From positions 458,501-522,500 of the forward strand of contig JABMCL010001551.1 in the NCBI GenBank assembly GCA_018857735.1: a stretch of 64,000 bases of DNA. The letters are read 5' to 3'. How positions within the stretch are numbered: the stretch's first letter is position 1; each line of letters starts with the position of its first letter. The DNA comes from Alviniconcha marisindica (taxonomy: Eukaryota; Mollusca; Gastropoda; Provannidae). The notes beneath the pieces are model-generated. The model was not told the origin of the DNA. It saw only the letters and a list, made by a program, of their open reading frames with translations, and searched no databases. The position numbers were made by a program, and so were the translations under genes. Shown in pieces: positions 25,597 through 61,526 of this stretch.

Positions 25597-27586
25597 ACTG
25601 GGCTTTGTAAATAGACGCGAATATCACATCTGTGACAGTCTTCATTAGATTTCGCAATAACTCTATTTTTAACCTTGTTACTATGTTAGATGTAATAAAA
25701 GTTGCCTCATTTCATTTGACAGTTTTAATTCTTCTCATATTTTGCATTTACTCCAGATTTCTTGGGTGGCTTTTAAAGGCCCAGGTAAGAACTGTGTTCG
25801 CTAAAACCCCAAGCTTCAAATACCCTTGTCAGTGAAGGCTTGCACATGGGTACATGGAAGCTTGCTTGTGAGCACACTCAGGCCACTGATCTAGAATACA
25901 TGGATAGGGACCGTGATGCTTGTGATGAAGCTGAGCAGGCACAGGTTGCATGTCTTTACAGATCTAAATAAGTACACACACACAAACATGCTCACTGCCT
26001 CTACATTCAGAAGAGTTTAGCTCTGGATCTAAAGTATATCCAGTTGTGATTGGCATCATGCTATGCATGCATTAAACCACATCAAATAATGACAAAACAC
26101 ACCCCTGTGAAAGGTGAATACCTTTTGCCTCTGCTGGGCAGCCTTGGCGACAGCAACTCCAAGCTGCACAACAAGCAGCATTATTCCAACTGAAACTAAA
26201 AACTGCTTCTTTCCAGTAAATAGCTGAACTCTTCAACATGGCAGATTGCTTGCCTCACTCTGATCAGCATTCTGTATTGGTAAGCCACTGTCCATCTACC
26301 TCTAGATCAGTGCAGTGAGGGTTGCTGAGGGCAAAATGAGGCTTGTACTCTTTGTTTTTAAGCAATGATATATATTGTCTTCTTACACAGAAGACATTGG
26401 CATTACTGCATTTGTGTTGATGTCCTTCCCACCACTCATTTTTCCCAGTAGATGCCACAGTCTGGGGTGCGATTTCATGTGTGATTGTATGTGTGCCTGG
26501 TTGAAAATGGTGTGAAGTGGAAACTTTCAGTTTCAGTGAAAGGGGTGTGTGATCAGTGGAAGTCACAGTGGTTTGTTAGTCCTCTGTCAATGTGGTATTG
26601 TTATGTAGTAGATGACCATTATGCGAGAGCGAGCAAGATGGTTTTTAAGATGGAAATGCAGTTGTTCATATTTGTACTTCATTGCATAAAAATGTGCTGG
26701 CTAGCTTTTTATATTAACAGAATGTGTGTGGTGTGCATGAGAAGTCTGGGCAGTTGGAGATCTGTTAATCATGTTGCTGACAGAGAGATTTGTGATTATC
26801 ACTTGTTTTGGAGTGATGTATCTATGTGAAGAGATCATGCCTTTGTAGCAACATTATGCAGAATTAATTGGCAGGAACAAATCTTGAGGTAGGCTTGTCT
26901 TTCTGTTGTATTTTAGTGACAGCAAATGTGAAATATTTGAGTTTTGCTGGGAGATTGTGTGAGGTTAATAATAATGTGGACAGATGAAAAGTGTTATGGG
27001 AGAATCTTTACAAAGGAATCTTTGTGGAAAGAATTAAAGCATTATGCATTTTAAAGCCTTCGAAAGTGTTTGTTCATCATTTGGTTAGGGATGGTCATCT
27101 TTGTGCAGTTGTGTTGGGTCAGACGGATGTGGGGTGGGGGGAAGTCTTCATGCACACGCATACAGTGCAAGCATAAATACTAGACATTGCAATTGTTTTG
27201 TTGGGTCAGATAGAAAGAATTGCACTTACAGTAATAAAAGAAAGAGATTAGCTACTGTTGGGAAAGAAGTAAACGTGTATTCATATGATGCGAGGATGTA
27301 TGCAGTTGCAAGTCTTGCAATTGTAATGACAGTAGTAATCTCGGCAGACAAATGTCCATACGTCAGTAACTTGTTCATGATTTTAATTGTAGCTCTTCTT
27401 TGTTTTATTTTTTTTAGCGCAGATTGTTACAGCAATCAAGTAGTTTCATAATCTGCTCCAGTGTTACGAGAAGAAAATTATGCTTTTAACAGTTTTATTG
27501 CAACCTTTGTTTTATTGCTCAGATCATGGTTGAAAATTGTCATGTCTATAAATAATTATGGTAGTATTTTACATTATTGAGTAGAA

Positions 27587-27592
27587 AATAAA
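27587..27592 (+). terminator. Polyadenylation signal AATAAA, distal
   Basis: AATAAA followed by a GT-rich downstream element at about 27617-27645. It lies close to where the strand composition changes from T-rich to A-rich, as expected at the end of a + strand transcription unit. Confidence 0.5.
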
Positions 27593-27610
27593 CAGTGTTG
27601 TTAAAAACCT

Positions 27611-29340
27611 TCAGTGAGATTTGTGTGCGTTTTGATACTTGTTTGGCTTATTACACAACCTTTAAAATAGCCTCAACAGTGCTAACCTATAATTAAAAAA
27701 AGTCAACCCCTGATTCAGCAGTCGACCTGAGAAAATTATGAATGACAGTTTTGTACTTTTAAATTAGTGGTTGACTGAACCCTCTTTTCTACACACGCAC
27801 ACACTTGGTCTCGCCCACATAGGTCAATGTCTTAGTGGATGATAAAAAGTTCATCTGTGAAGTCAACAAAAAGCTCTTGAACATTATGCCGACTTATTGA
27901 TTTTTCACCTGCTCGTCAAAATTCATGCAAGTTGTGGTTAACTTGCGCTTCTCACCAACTTACTTCATAACTTCAGCTTGAGTTACTCCTCACCAATGAG
28001 CAAGCGATTTGTTACCAACTCTTTGCAACAAAAGCAGGCAACTTGGATTATTTCTTACAAACGCAAGCAACCATGCCAACTTGCAGTTATTTCTCACCAC
28101 CTTTTGAATGGAGTGGGAAACTTTCGGTTATTTTTCACTATCTGCACAGCCAAAGTTGGTGTTATTTCTCGACTTGTGTGGGTTGTAGCCTGTGTATAAT
28201 GCACACTGAAGTCTTAGTCTAGCTCTTAGCAAGATCCTGATGCTATACTTGTACAGTACGGCACTGCAGATGCTGAATTTAAGGTCCCCTCTGTTGAGAC
28301 ATTGGACCTGTCAAAGGTTATTAGGTCGGAATACAGCCATGCATGTTTTGCCCCTGCCAGGAATTTGTACCTTTCTCGTCCATTCAGTGGCATATCCCAA
28401 GTTTTTTTCTTGTGTTGGGTGTGGCTAATGCATGTTCCCATACAGACGACTGAAGCCGGTTCATATGAGCCTGTGGAATACTATAAACAGGCTCCAAAAG
28501 CTGCTTTTTCAATGATTGCCTGGAAATGAACTGTATAGGTAGGGATGGCTGGGACTGCTGCATGCATTTTATGTCTATAAGAATTCATGGTTAAAATCCA
28601 AGGACTGGCTCATTGTGTACCTATCACGTTAGTATTGTCAAGTATAATTTTACACGCAAGTTAAAATGTGTACTGATTTGTGATGGGGGGTTTGATCATC
28701 CTGAGGTTCCTGACAGGATGTTAAAATCTAATTACTAAGCAGTGACTGACAGGATGTTAAAGTCTAATTACTAACTTGGTGCTGTATGTTTGCGCAAACT
28801 TTCATGCTGGGTGCAGCTGTCCAGGTATTGCTTTCAGACAAAAGTTGAACAAAGCTATACTGCATGGCATCACACGTTTGGTTTTGTCATGGCAACTTTG
28901 TTTCTGGTTCACGTTGCCTGGCTTGAAGTTGACAGAATGATTCTAAAACTAATGCTGCTGTTTTTACCTAATGCACCACGCACCAATCACACTCTATCAA
29001 CTTGCAAACAGAGCAGTGAAAATCACTACGACTGGCAAAACTGATTCTGTAAAGAAACAAGTGATTTAATTTAAACACAGAAAATTTTACACTTTGGATA
29101 CATGCATGATTTACACAGATATATGACAAATGACATTTTCTTTATGAAAAAGGTAATCTTTGTAAACACAGAGTTGATACTGTGGAGGGAGAAAAAAAAC
29201 ACGAACAAACTTCTACAAGGCCAATGCAATGTAGTGGTGCCTGAACTAGAGAAACGTTTATACAAAAGCAAGTGTTGGGTTAAAGGACCTTTCAAGTTGA
29301 TGCCCCTTGCAGCGTGTGAATGACTGCACGCCCAGCATAG
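27611..29340. other. Boundary between convergent genes, no exon seen
   Basis: The + strand changes from T-rich to A-rich in this stretch. A 39-bp-period direct duplication (TGACAGGATGTTAAARTCTA) lies at 28707-28774. ATTAAA on the minus strand at about 29064 is one possible end signal for a long calcineurin 3' UTR. Confidence 0.3.
28690..28776 (+). repeat. Dispersed repeat with internal duplication; relative at 4168-4240
   Basis: TCCTGAGGT, then two copies of ACAGGATGTTAAARTCTAAT plus TACTAA. The segment at 4168-4240 has TCCTGAGGTGACC...ACAGGACATTTCAATCCAAT plus TACTAAC, so both belong to one diverged family. Confidence 0.6.
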
Positions 29341-30088
29341 GGTTGCTGGCTACGAGGTGCCAACACTAGCCAGAGATGCTAACCCCAATAAGGTGCTACA
29401 CTGGCCAAAGTGAAGTCTGGAGTTGGGTATCTGCACTGGCCAAATGTGCTGCTTATGAGGCACCTACACTGGCCAAAGATACACCCTACCAGACGCCTGC
29501 ATTAGCCAAATATCTATAGTAAGGTGCTTGCACGGGCCAGACGCTTCTTAGAAGGTATTTTATAATGGCCAGAGATGCTCCCAAAGAGGCACCTACTTTG
29601 GCCACAGCTGCTTTTGAGGTGCCTACACTGGCCAAAGTGATGCTCCCTATGAGGTGCCTACACTGGCCAAAGTGATGCTCCCTACAAGGCGCCTACACTG
29701 GCCAAAGTGATGGTGCCTACACTAGCAAAAGTGATGATCCTTATGATGTGCCTACATTGGCCAAAGGGATGCACTCCCTACAATGAGGCACCTACACTGG
29801 CCAAAGGGATGCACTCTCTACAATGAGGCGCCTACAGTAGCCACATGGTTGCTCATCACTAGGCACCTTTTCCCCTGGCCCATGCCTGTTCATCACCAGG
29901 CACATGCACACTCATTACCAGACACCTCCAATGGCCCCCCGCATGCTCATTACCTGGCACCTACACTGGCCCATTCATGCTCACTACCAGGCACCTACAC
30001 TAGCCACAGGTGCTTGCTACAATGAGGCACCTACACAGGCCAGAAGGATGCTCATTACAAGGCGTCCACATTGGACAGTTTATTGTTA

Positions 30089-30731
30089 CAGGCATGGGAA
30101 TTGTCAGCTTCCGCCATCAGTCATTTGAGGGTAAAGTCCATATTTTCTCAACCAGTTTGCTGGCAGTCTCAAGCAGGACTTTACAGAATGGTTCAACTGG
30201 TCATTTCGCTTAAACCCCTATCCCATAAATATTTTGCTTCACAGTGTGCAATCATGTCTTGTATAGTGAATGGGGGTGGTTGGAGCACCAGACTGGGGAT
30301 TTTACCAATGGTACAGGTGACGGGTTACAGCTAAGCACACATTCACCCATGCGTGGCTTAAATGAAGTGACACTGTACACTGGTTGTATGGTGTACAAAG
30401 GTGCGCTGAAACAACAGCAGTTTCACTTGGCACCAGCCATGTAACAACCAAAACAACACTGCAGTGGAGATTCAAAGCATGCTACAAAAAGACTGGTCAC
30501 TCATTCAGAAACACATGAGAAGAGCGCACTGAGTCTGCTTTAGTGCTATATAAAAAAGCAAGCAATCAAGGTACGTGCAACAATGAGGGATGTGTAAAAT
30601 ACTGTATTGTATGATGGGCTACCCCATGACTGCACAGGCTTCAATCTGGTTATCAAATCTTCGGGGACACCATGCCCCCAGACCCACCTAGTTTGTTTTA
30701 GCGGTTTTTACTTTGCCAATTCCCATGCCTG
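30089..30731. mobile_element. hAT-like non-autonomous DNA transposon, 643 bp, 15-bp terminal inverted repeats
   Basis: Begins CAGGCATGGGAATTG (30089-30103) and ends with the exact reverse complement (30717-30731). The inner flank of its right end (TCTGGGGGCATG, on minus) recurs at 58411-58490 behind CAGGCATAGCAATTGTCAAA, so it is a family. Target duplications are not clean. It contains a SINE family 2 copy. Confidence 0.72.
30265..30565 (+). mobile_element. SINE family 2, second copy, inside the hAT-like element
   Basis: Shares GAAGTGACACTGTA, TTGGCACCAGCCATG, CACTCATTCAGAAACACATG and the tail AGTGCTATATAAA with the copy at 22580-23075 on the other strand. The tRNA head is diverged (GGTTGGAGCACCAGACTGGG). 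Confidence 0.8.
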
Positions 30732-30840
30732 ATGCTACAACGAAGCATATACACTGGCCAGAGATGCTTTGCTAGGAGGCGCCTACATTGGCCAGAGATG
30801 TTGTTACAATGAGAAGTCTACAATGGCCAAAGTTATGGTG

Positions 30841-33800
30841 GTGTGACACTGACCATTTCTTACTGCTCAAATGGAACACTGCTTTATATACCAAGATGTA
30901 AAATCTCAAGGAAAATTTACCCCAAGCACAAACTGACGGTAACAAGCTATCACAGCCCTACAACATTTTACAGGGATATGGGAGGTGCATACAGGTCAAC
31001 GTAAGTATAATGCACAGTAACAAAAGTAATCCAGCTGAACTTGCTCCGGACCTTTCTCTACCGCAATTCAAGTGGAAGAAGCCAGGGAAGGGGGGAAAAA
31101 TCTTCACAAGTAGGGTGAGGTGGAACACAACAATCACAGCCACATGCAGTAAGTTAGGGGAATGTTTGTTAATTCACAGCCATCTGGCAGGTCATTTTGT
31201 TGAAGTCACTGTCCAGAGATGGTAATCCACTAGCCTCTTTCCATGCCGGAGAAAAGAATCAATCCAACAATGTAATTATAATGAAATGCAAGACTTGTGG
31301 GCTGAAGGTGTGATGGAAGCTTGAAAACCATGTTGACTTTTGCACACACATTCACACGCAAGCATACACACAAAGACTACATATGAATAGCCTGTGCCAA
31401 AACTTCATCCAGTTTTCAATTAGTGAATAGGCTGCTGGTGTGTTGGTTGTGATGCTGGGCAAACATTTTCCCCCTGTAACATGAGCTTAGGTCTCTTAAA
31501 AACTGCAATACCACAGAATACATAACTGCTGACGTCATGCTTTTTACTGCCTATAATAATAAAATAAAAAAATGCCCTTAACAGAATACATTTTGTCAAA
31601 CAGCCCATTCCAACAAGGTATTAAGTCATGAACCATCTGACTGTTGTTATGCCATAATGCACTCATGAAAAGTCACAAAGAGGAAAAAGTTTTCTTGAAC
31701 CTCTGGTCTGTAAGAAAATATAATGGTTTGGTGACACAGCACTGTAAGTTTCTTTTGAGGATAAGCATTTGGCACAAACTAATATAAAAACAAAACAATT
31801 CAACCACACGCGTGCTCACAAAATATGAAATTGACTCAATACAAAAGCAACCTCACATGTGCAACATCCCATTAATCACAAGAAAACGTTACAAAATCAC
31901 ATCTTAAAGTTGGCATTTTTTTTTCTTTTTTGCATCTTCAGTTTAAAAAAAAAAAGGGTTGGAAAAGTTTTGGAAGAATCCAGTATCCATTAAAAATCGG
32001 GCATCCAATGAAGGTTACTGCAGCATGTTTATGACAAACACTCCAAACTGGATGAAATGACATGAAATATAGGAGGGAAAAAAGAAGCAGGGAAGTTACA
32101 AACTGGGCTGAATACACAGGTTGTGTGCAGAATGTACATTTGTACTTATATCTGAAGAGGGGGAGGGGGGAAGACTACACCTTCCCAGTTATTGTGCAAT
32201 ATTGAAAATTTGAAAGTGCTCAAAGTTATTTTTGTTTACAAATGTGCAAAACATGAAGGATCAAAACATTCTCTCAAAATAGTTTGACACAGTAAAAAAC
32301 ACCAAAGTGTTTGACTCTTTCGTAACTGTTCAACACATAAATGGGAATCACCGCAGTGATGGACAAGTAATCAAAAACAACCAACAATTACAGATAATAT
32401 AAAAGGTCAGATCATCAGAGTATCTAATTAAAGTAAAAGAGCATAGTGCATATTCATGCAAGTATGCTCAATATACATACACGCTCAAATCACTCTTTCA
32501 GTCATTCCATCATCTAAGGGACTCACTCAGTGTCAGTTCTAATAGTATACTGAATACCGCATGTGCAATACAAATCAGAGAACAATCCTGAAATAAACCA
32601 ACTGCTTTCTTTGTGTATGGGTTTTACATCCAGTTTCAAAACCCATGTAAGATCACAGTATGGGGGGAGCAAAGAAAATGGGCAAGACAGAACCAAACTT
32701 TCAAGAAAGATGGATGCCGAAGCATTTACACAAAGTTAGAAAGAAGGTTGAGGTGTCTTATGACAGTAATTCTACCCAGTACTTCCACTCTCCACTCACT
32801 TCTTGAATGAACGATCAAAAATATCTGAAAACCAAACTGTAAATAAACAGGAGACCACTAAAGTTTCATCCCTGAATTTGTATTAAATAAAAAGCACACA
32901 ACAGATATCTGAAAGAGGGATGAAAGTGATGTGATACCTAGGAACAACTGATGTTTGAATGATGGTAAATGGAGTAAAGCTTGCGCCAAATGTAGACCGT
33001 ACCAGTCATGAGGATAAAACGTTTTCAGATATATTGCACGCCAGTCAAAGTGATGAAGACCTAACTGGTACGCCAAAACACCTAAAAGACTACAACAAAA
33101 CGTTTAGCAAAAGGTGTAGGAACCAGCAGGGTCAATAAGGAACACTACACCCAAGTACAATTTCTCTCTCCATGAACAGCAGAGACAGCACATGTACAGA
33201 CACCTTTGTCAATAAAAAAAGAAGAACAGAAAACAGTTTGAATTTGTAATTATCACTTAGAAGGGGGAAAGGCAAAACTGAAACCAAGACAGGTGCATTT
33301 TTGTTCACTCAAAAGAATAACAAGCTCTGTGAAGTATAAGATTAATAGTGAGTCACAGCCATTGTTAAGACTTCGTTACGACTGTGATGACATTTAACAC
33401 AGATGCAATAGAAGACAAGATCTACCACCCCAAAGTACCAGCACAGTCAGCAGAAGGAGGATGCAAATGGATATACACCAATGACATTCAAATTCCAAAA
33501 CGTTTGCAGGTCTCACACACCCTCACCTGTTTGAAGGGGTAACACCTGTTAATTAATATGTGCATTTATTCGTAAAAATGGAGTGTTCAACACTGACAAA
33601 CTTGAACTGTCTGACATGCTTCGGCAACTAGCTTTTCTTTTCAAAGAAGGGAATCATCCATGGAAGTTTGAAAAACCTAACAAAAAGCTTACAAACAAAC
33701 TGACAAGTGTGAAGAGGGCATTACAGGAGGGGCTCAGGGAGGCACAGTTTCAGTCTGGAACCATCAACAGCAAGCAGCAAGTGGTGCACACTTGGCACAG

Positions 33801-36800
33801 TCACACAAGCACAGGAATGTAGTTGGGTAGGGAGAAAGGGGGCATGAGGAAGGCTGATGGGGGAAAACAAAAATTTAAACGTGCAAGAGAATTTATGAGT
33901 TGTTATGTGTGTACGATATATTCAACAGATACAAAAATTCAAAAAAACGCTGCTTTTTGAGCTTCGCAGGTGTTAGAAAAATAAATAAAAAACAGAAGGA
34001 GAAAAAGTGAGAGAAAGCAAAGTACACCTCTATCAGTTTGAGGTGCTGAAGACTCTGAAGCATTTCAGAGGGGAAATATCAAACTTCTTGCATCATAATT
34101 ACATCATCAGTTTTAGCTTATCAGTTTAGTTTTCAAAGCTCAAGATCAATAATATTCATAAACACCCAACAATAAAACATTACTTAAAAGCCACTCAACC
34201 AAACGTTTGCTTGGTGCTTTGGCCCTTCTCTTTCTCAAACACATAAATATGAGAAACCATTTTCTGGGCACAAAAGGAGAAAACACATCTTTGGGTATCA
34301 GAATGGACAAATGGGTCACTAAATCAAAACTGCAACAACTAAACAAAGCTCACACTCAAAAAGACAAAACTATAGATATAATTGATAAATAAACTGTTAT
34401 AACATGTCACATTCAACAACAAGCGAACCCTACAGATCCTGTCATCACAGATTTACAAGTGCCTCTGTAAACAAAAACTCATTCCTTGTAACTCTTTATT
34501 CCTTGAACACGGATTATTATATATATATATATATAAATAGAATGCTTATATAAACTACCAGAACCCAGTTGTTATGCATCAATAAAATATATGACAATGC
34601 CTACAGCTGGGTTTTTTTCTCCTTTCTTCTTTAAATCCAGGATCCACCTGCATGGAATATGGAAAATACTGTTGCAACCACATTGAGATTCCTCAGGTCC
34701 AACAACACTGGATCAAAAACTAAGTGGGATGAAGAAAGACTGACCCCCCACCCCAATTTTTTTTTCTTTTCAAATTACAGGGCACCAAGTTGTAACCTCA
34801 AAATAGTCAGATTTTCTGGTACATCCACAAGTGACAGCATTCAACGCAGACTTCCCCCACGGTCATGCCAAAAGTCTGGTCAAATTAATTTCCTTTCCAC
34901 CCCCTCTTGTTTTCTTCTCCTTTTTTTTATATTTTATTTTTTTATACATATATTAACAGACTTTTATATTCAGAGATGAAGACTTAACACACATGAACCT
35001 GTGCCAAACATTCTTAAACAGTCTGTCCACAAAACAGGACACTTTCCACAGAAAGATGATCTCCCATAAGAATTAACCAGAAGAACATTTTAAAATCTTG
35101 AAAATCCTGTTCCAGGTTTTGATCCATTTCCCCCCCCCCAACTCACACATCAAATATGACACAGCAGTATAATGACTGAAATGGGTTAAGATCTATTGTT
35201 GTGCATCACTATGCTGGTGGTTTTCCATGGGGGGAAAAGGAAACTTTCAATGGTAACTGTAACAACTGCTTCTTTTGAATGGCCTAATAACAGCAATTTC
35301 CATGGATTGATGTTCAGCTTCATAAGGAATTCTGTATTATAATTATGTCCATGTCGGAGATTTTCAAATCAAACTCTTTCAAATCAGACAAGGCAGTTGC
35401 TCACAATTTCAAGCCAAATCTAACACATTTTATTCTCATAATTCACAAACTGGATAAAAACAATTGAAATTAAGTATGCATTATTATCACTCTCCCTTTC
35501 CCATGCACTAGTGAATATCTTTATCAGTTAGTTGTTGATAAACTGTACTTGGCAAATAGGCCAGAGTAAGCAAGGATCTGAAAAAAATGTCAATGGACAC
35601 TGGACAAACTGTTGGCACAAGCCAGTACATAAAATGTGTCAATGAATGCATGCAAGCACATTAACTGCCCACAAAAACACAAAGTTATGCATGTTGCTCT
35701 TGAGTCTTGTACATGTCCTGGTTAACATGAACAGTCATAAGTGCATGCACACCTCCAACAGCCAATCTTGCGGCCTTCACCATCCTGGATTATTCTCTTT
35801 CTAAAGCATTCCAGAAGCACGCATCTAATCGCTCATAACTTTATACCAACAACTGAGCGTTATTATTACACAATATTAGACTGCTCAGTGAATGCTTCTT
35901 TTCAAAGACCACTGGACTTGTGGAGAAATGTGATGAATTCCAGATGATCGATTCTTGACATTTAATGCCCTGTCAACCACAGTCGTATCTGGGTGAGGAA
36001 TTCCAGATGAAGAATGTTACTGGACTTTTGTCCTGAATCCTATACAACTGGAAAAAAAATCCTTGCCCTCTTCCCCACACACAACTTGCTTGCTACACCA
36101 AGTCCACTAGGACATGAGCAGAAAATGCAAGCCAAGAATTCCAGCAGCCTCTCCAGAGAAACAATCAAGTCTGAGCATGGAAAGAAACAAGCCAAGGTGT
36201 GAACACACAAACTGAGGTCAGAATAAAAAGTAAAGACCAATGCTGTTACTTTTCTCAAAACTTCTGGTCCATTCACAGAACATGTACCATCTTCAAAAGG
36301 CCGATCAGGTTCACCCATCTCAAGATTTTGGTGGCAAGTGATGTTAGAGGATGAGGTTCAGAGGCAACGAGCACTTATCACCCGTTCTATTTATCAAAAC
36401 CTTCAAGAGAAAGGAGGTGGGGGTGGAAATACATGTGCACGCACAATTAATCTGAAGGAGAAAAAAATACAATTTTGTATTAATTTTTTTCCTCAACAAT
36501 ACAAACAATGCTTGTATCACAAATGGCACAGATTTCATCACATAACTGAGGTTTGACTTCCATGGTTGCCAGTTAACTCTTTACACCACTTTCCATACAC
36601 AGGGTATTCGACAATTTTCTGTTGATGGGGAATAAAACACACACAATGTCGCTTCTCAGAAATATGACTAGAGAACTACTCATTACTTACACACAATAAT
36701 AATTTAATTGAAATATGTTACCCAAATTAATTTTTTCAAATCTGGGTGGGGGGCATGGAATACATGGAATTCCTCAACTTTTTTCTCTCTGTCTCTCACC

Positions 36801-37179
36801 ACTTGATTCTAGAATGACAACAATTAAAAACAGACACGTTGGACAGGGAACAATAACCAAAAAATGGACATAAATGAAAAAAACTGAATCCATCAAGGTA
36901 GTGACTAAGTGAATGAGATCAAATGAAAGGAAAACAGAATGATAAGAAAGGAAGAAAAACGAGTACAAAACAAATATACATCCCTTGACACCATAAACCG
37001 CACCTGTCAGGGAGGTGCCGTGTGTTTCAGGAAGCCAGCTTCCTGCGAGAGAGCAACTAGTCAGATCCAAGCACATATATGGGAGTCCTGCGTGGCTGGG
37101 GAGGCTTGGGAGGGAGGGAGGGAGGAGAGACAGTCAAGATAATGTGGTAAAACAATGTCTAGCACAAAGCTGGTAGCAG
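30841..37179 (-). other. Downstream of the calcineurin stop; 3' UTR of unknown length
   Basis: No exon-like sequence on either strand. A-rich on the + strand, so T-rich in the calcineurin sense. Candidate minus-strand AATAAA signals (TTTATT on +) at 35429-35434, 34933-34938 and 34495-34500; none stands out. Confidence 0.35.

Positions 37180-61526
<24,347 letters not shown>

Larger units (their letters stand above)
25047..27610 (+). other. 3' UTR of the Ly6-like gene (inferred extent)
   Basis: T-rich on the + strand and free of convincing exons. Two AATAAA signals are the likely ends: 25591-25596, and 27587-27592, which is followed within about 40 bases by a GT-rich stretch (tttgtgtgcgttttg). 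A short transcript ending near 25.6 kb and a long one ending near 27.6 kb are both possible. RNA evidence would be needed to set the end. Confidence 0.5.
29350..30840 (+). repeat. Tandem array of a 34-36-bp unit, interrupted by a transposon
   Basis: About 22 units before 30088 and about three after 30732, with the form GGCACCTACACTGGCCAAAG then TGATGCTCCCTACAATGAG. Units vary in length and sequence; the most alike lie at 29620-29720. The array stops at a hAT-like element and resumes on its far side. Confidence 0.85.

Noticed and set aside
26485..26829. 114-codon open frame in the Ly6-like 3' region
   Set aside because: No recognisable motif, and it lies in T-rich sequence that looks like 3' UTR.
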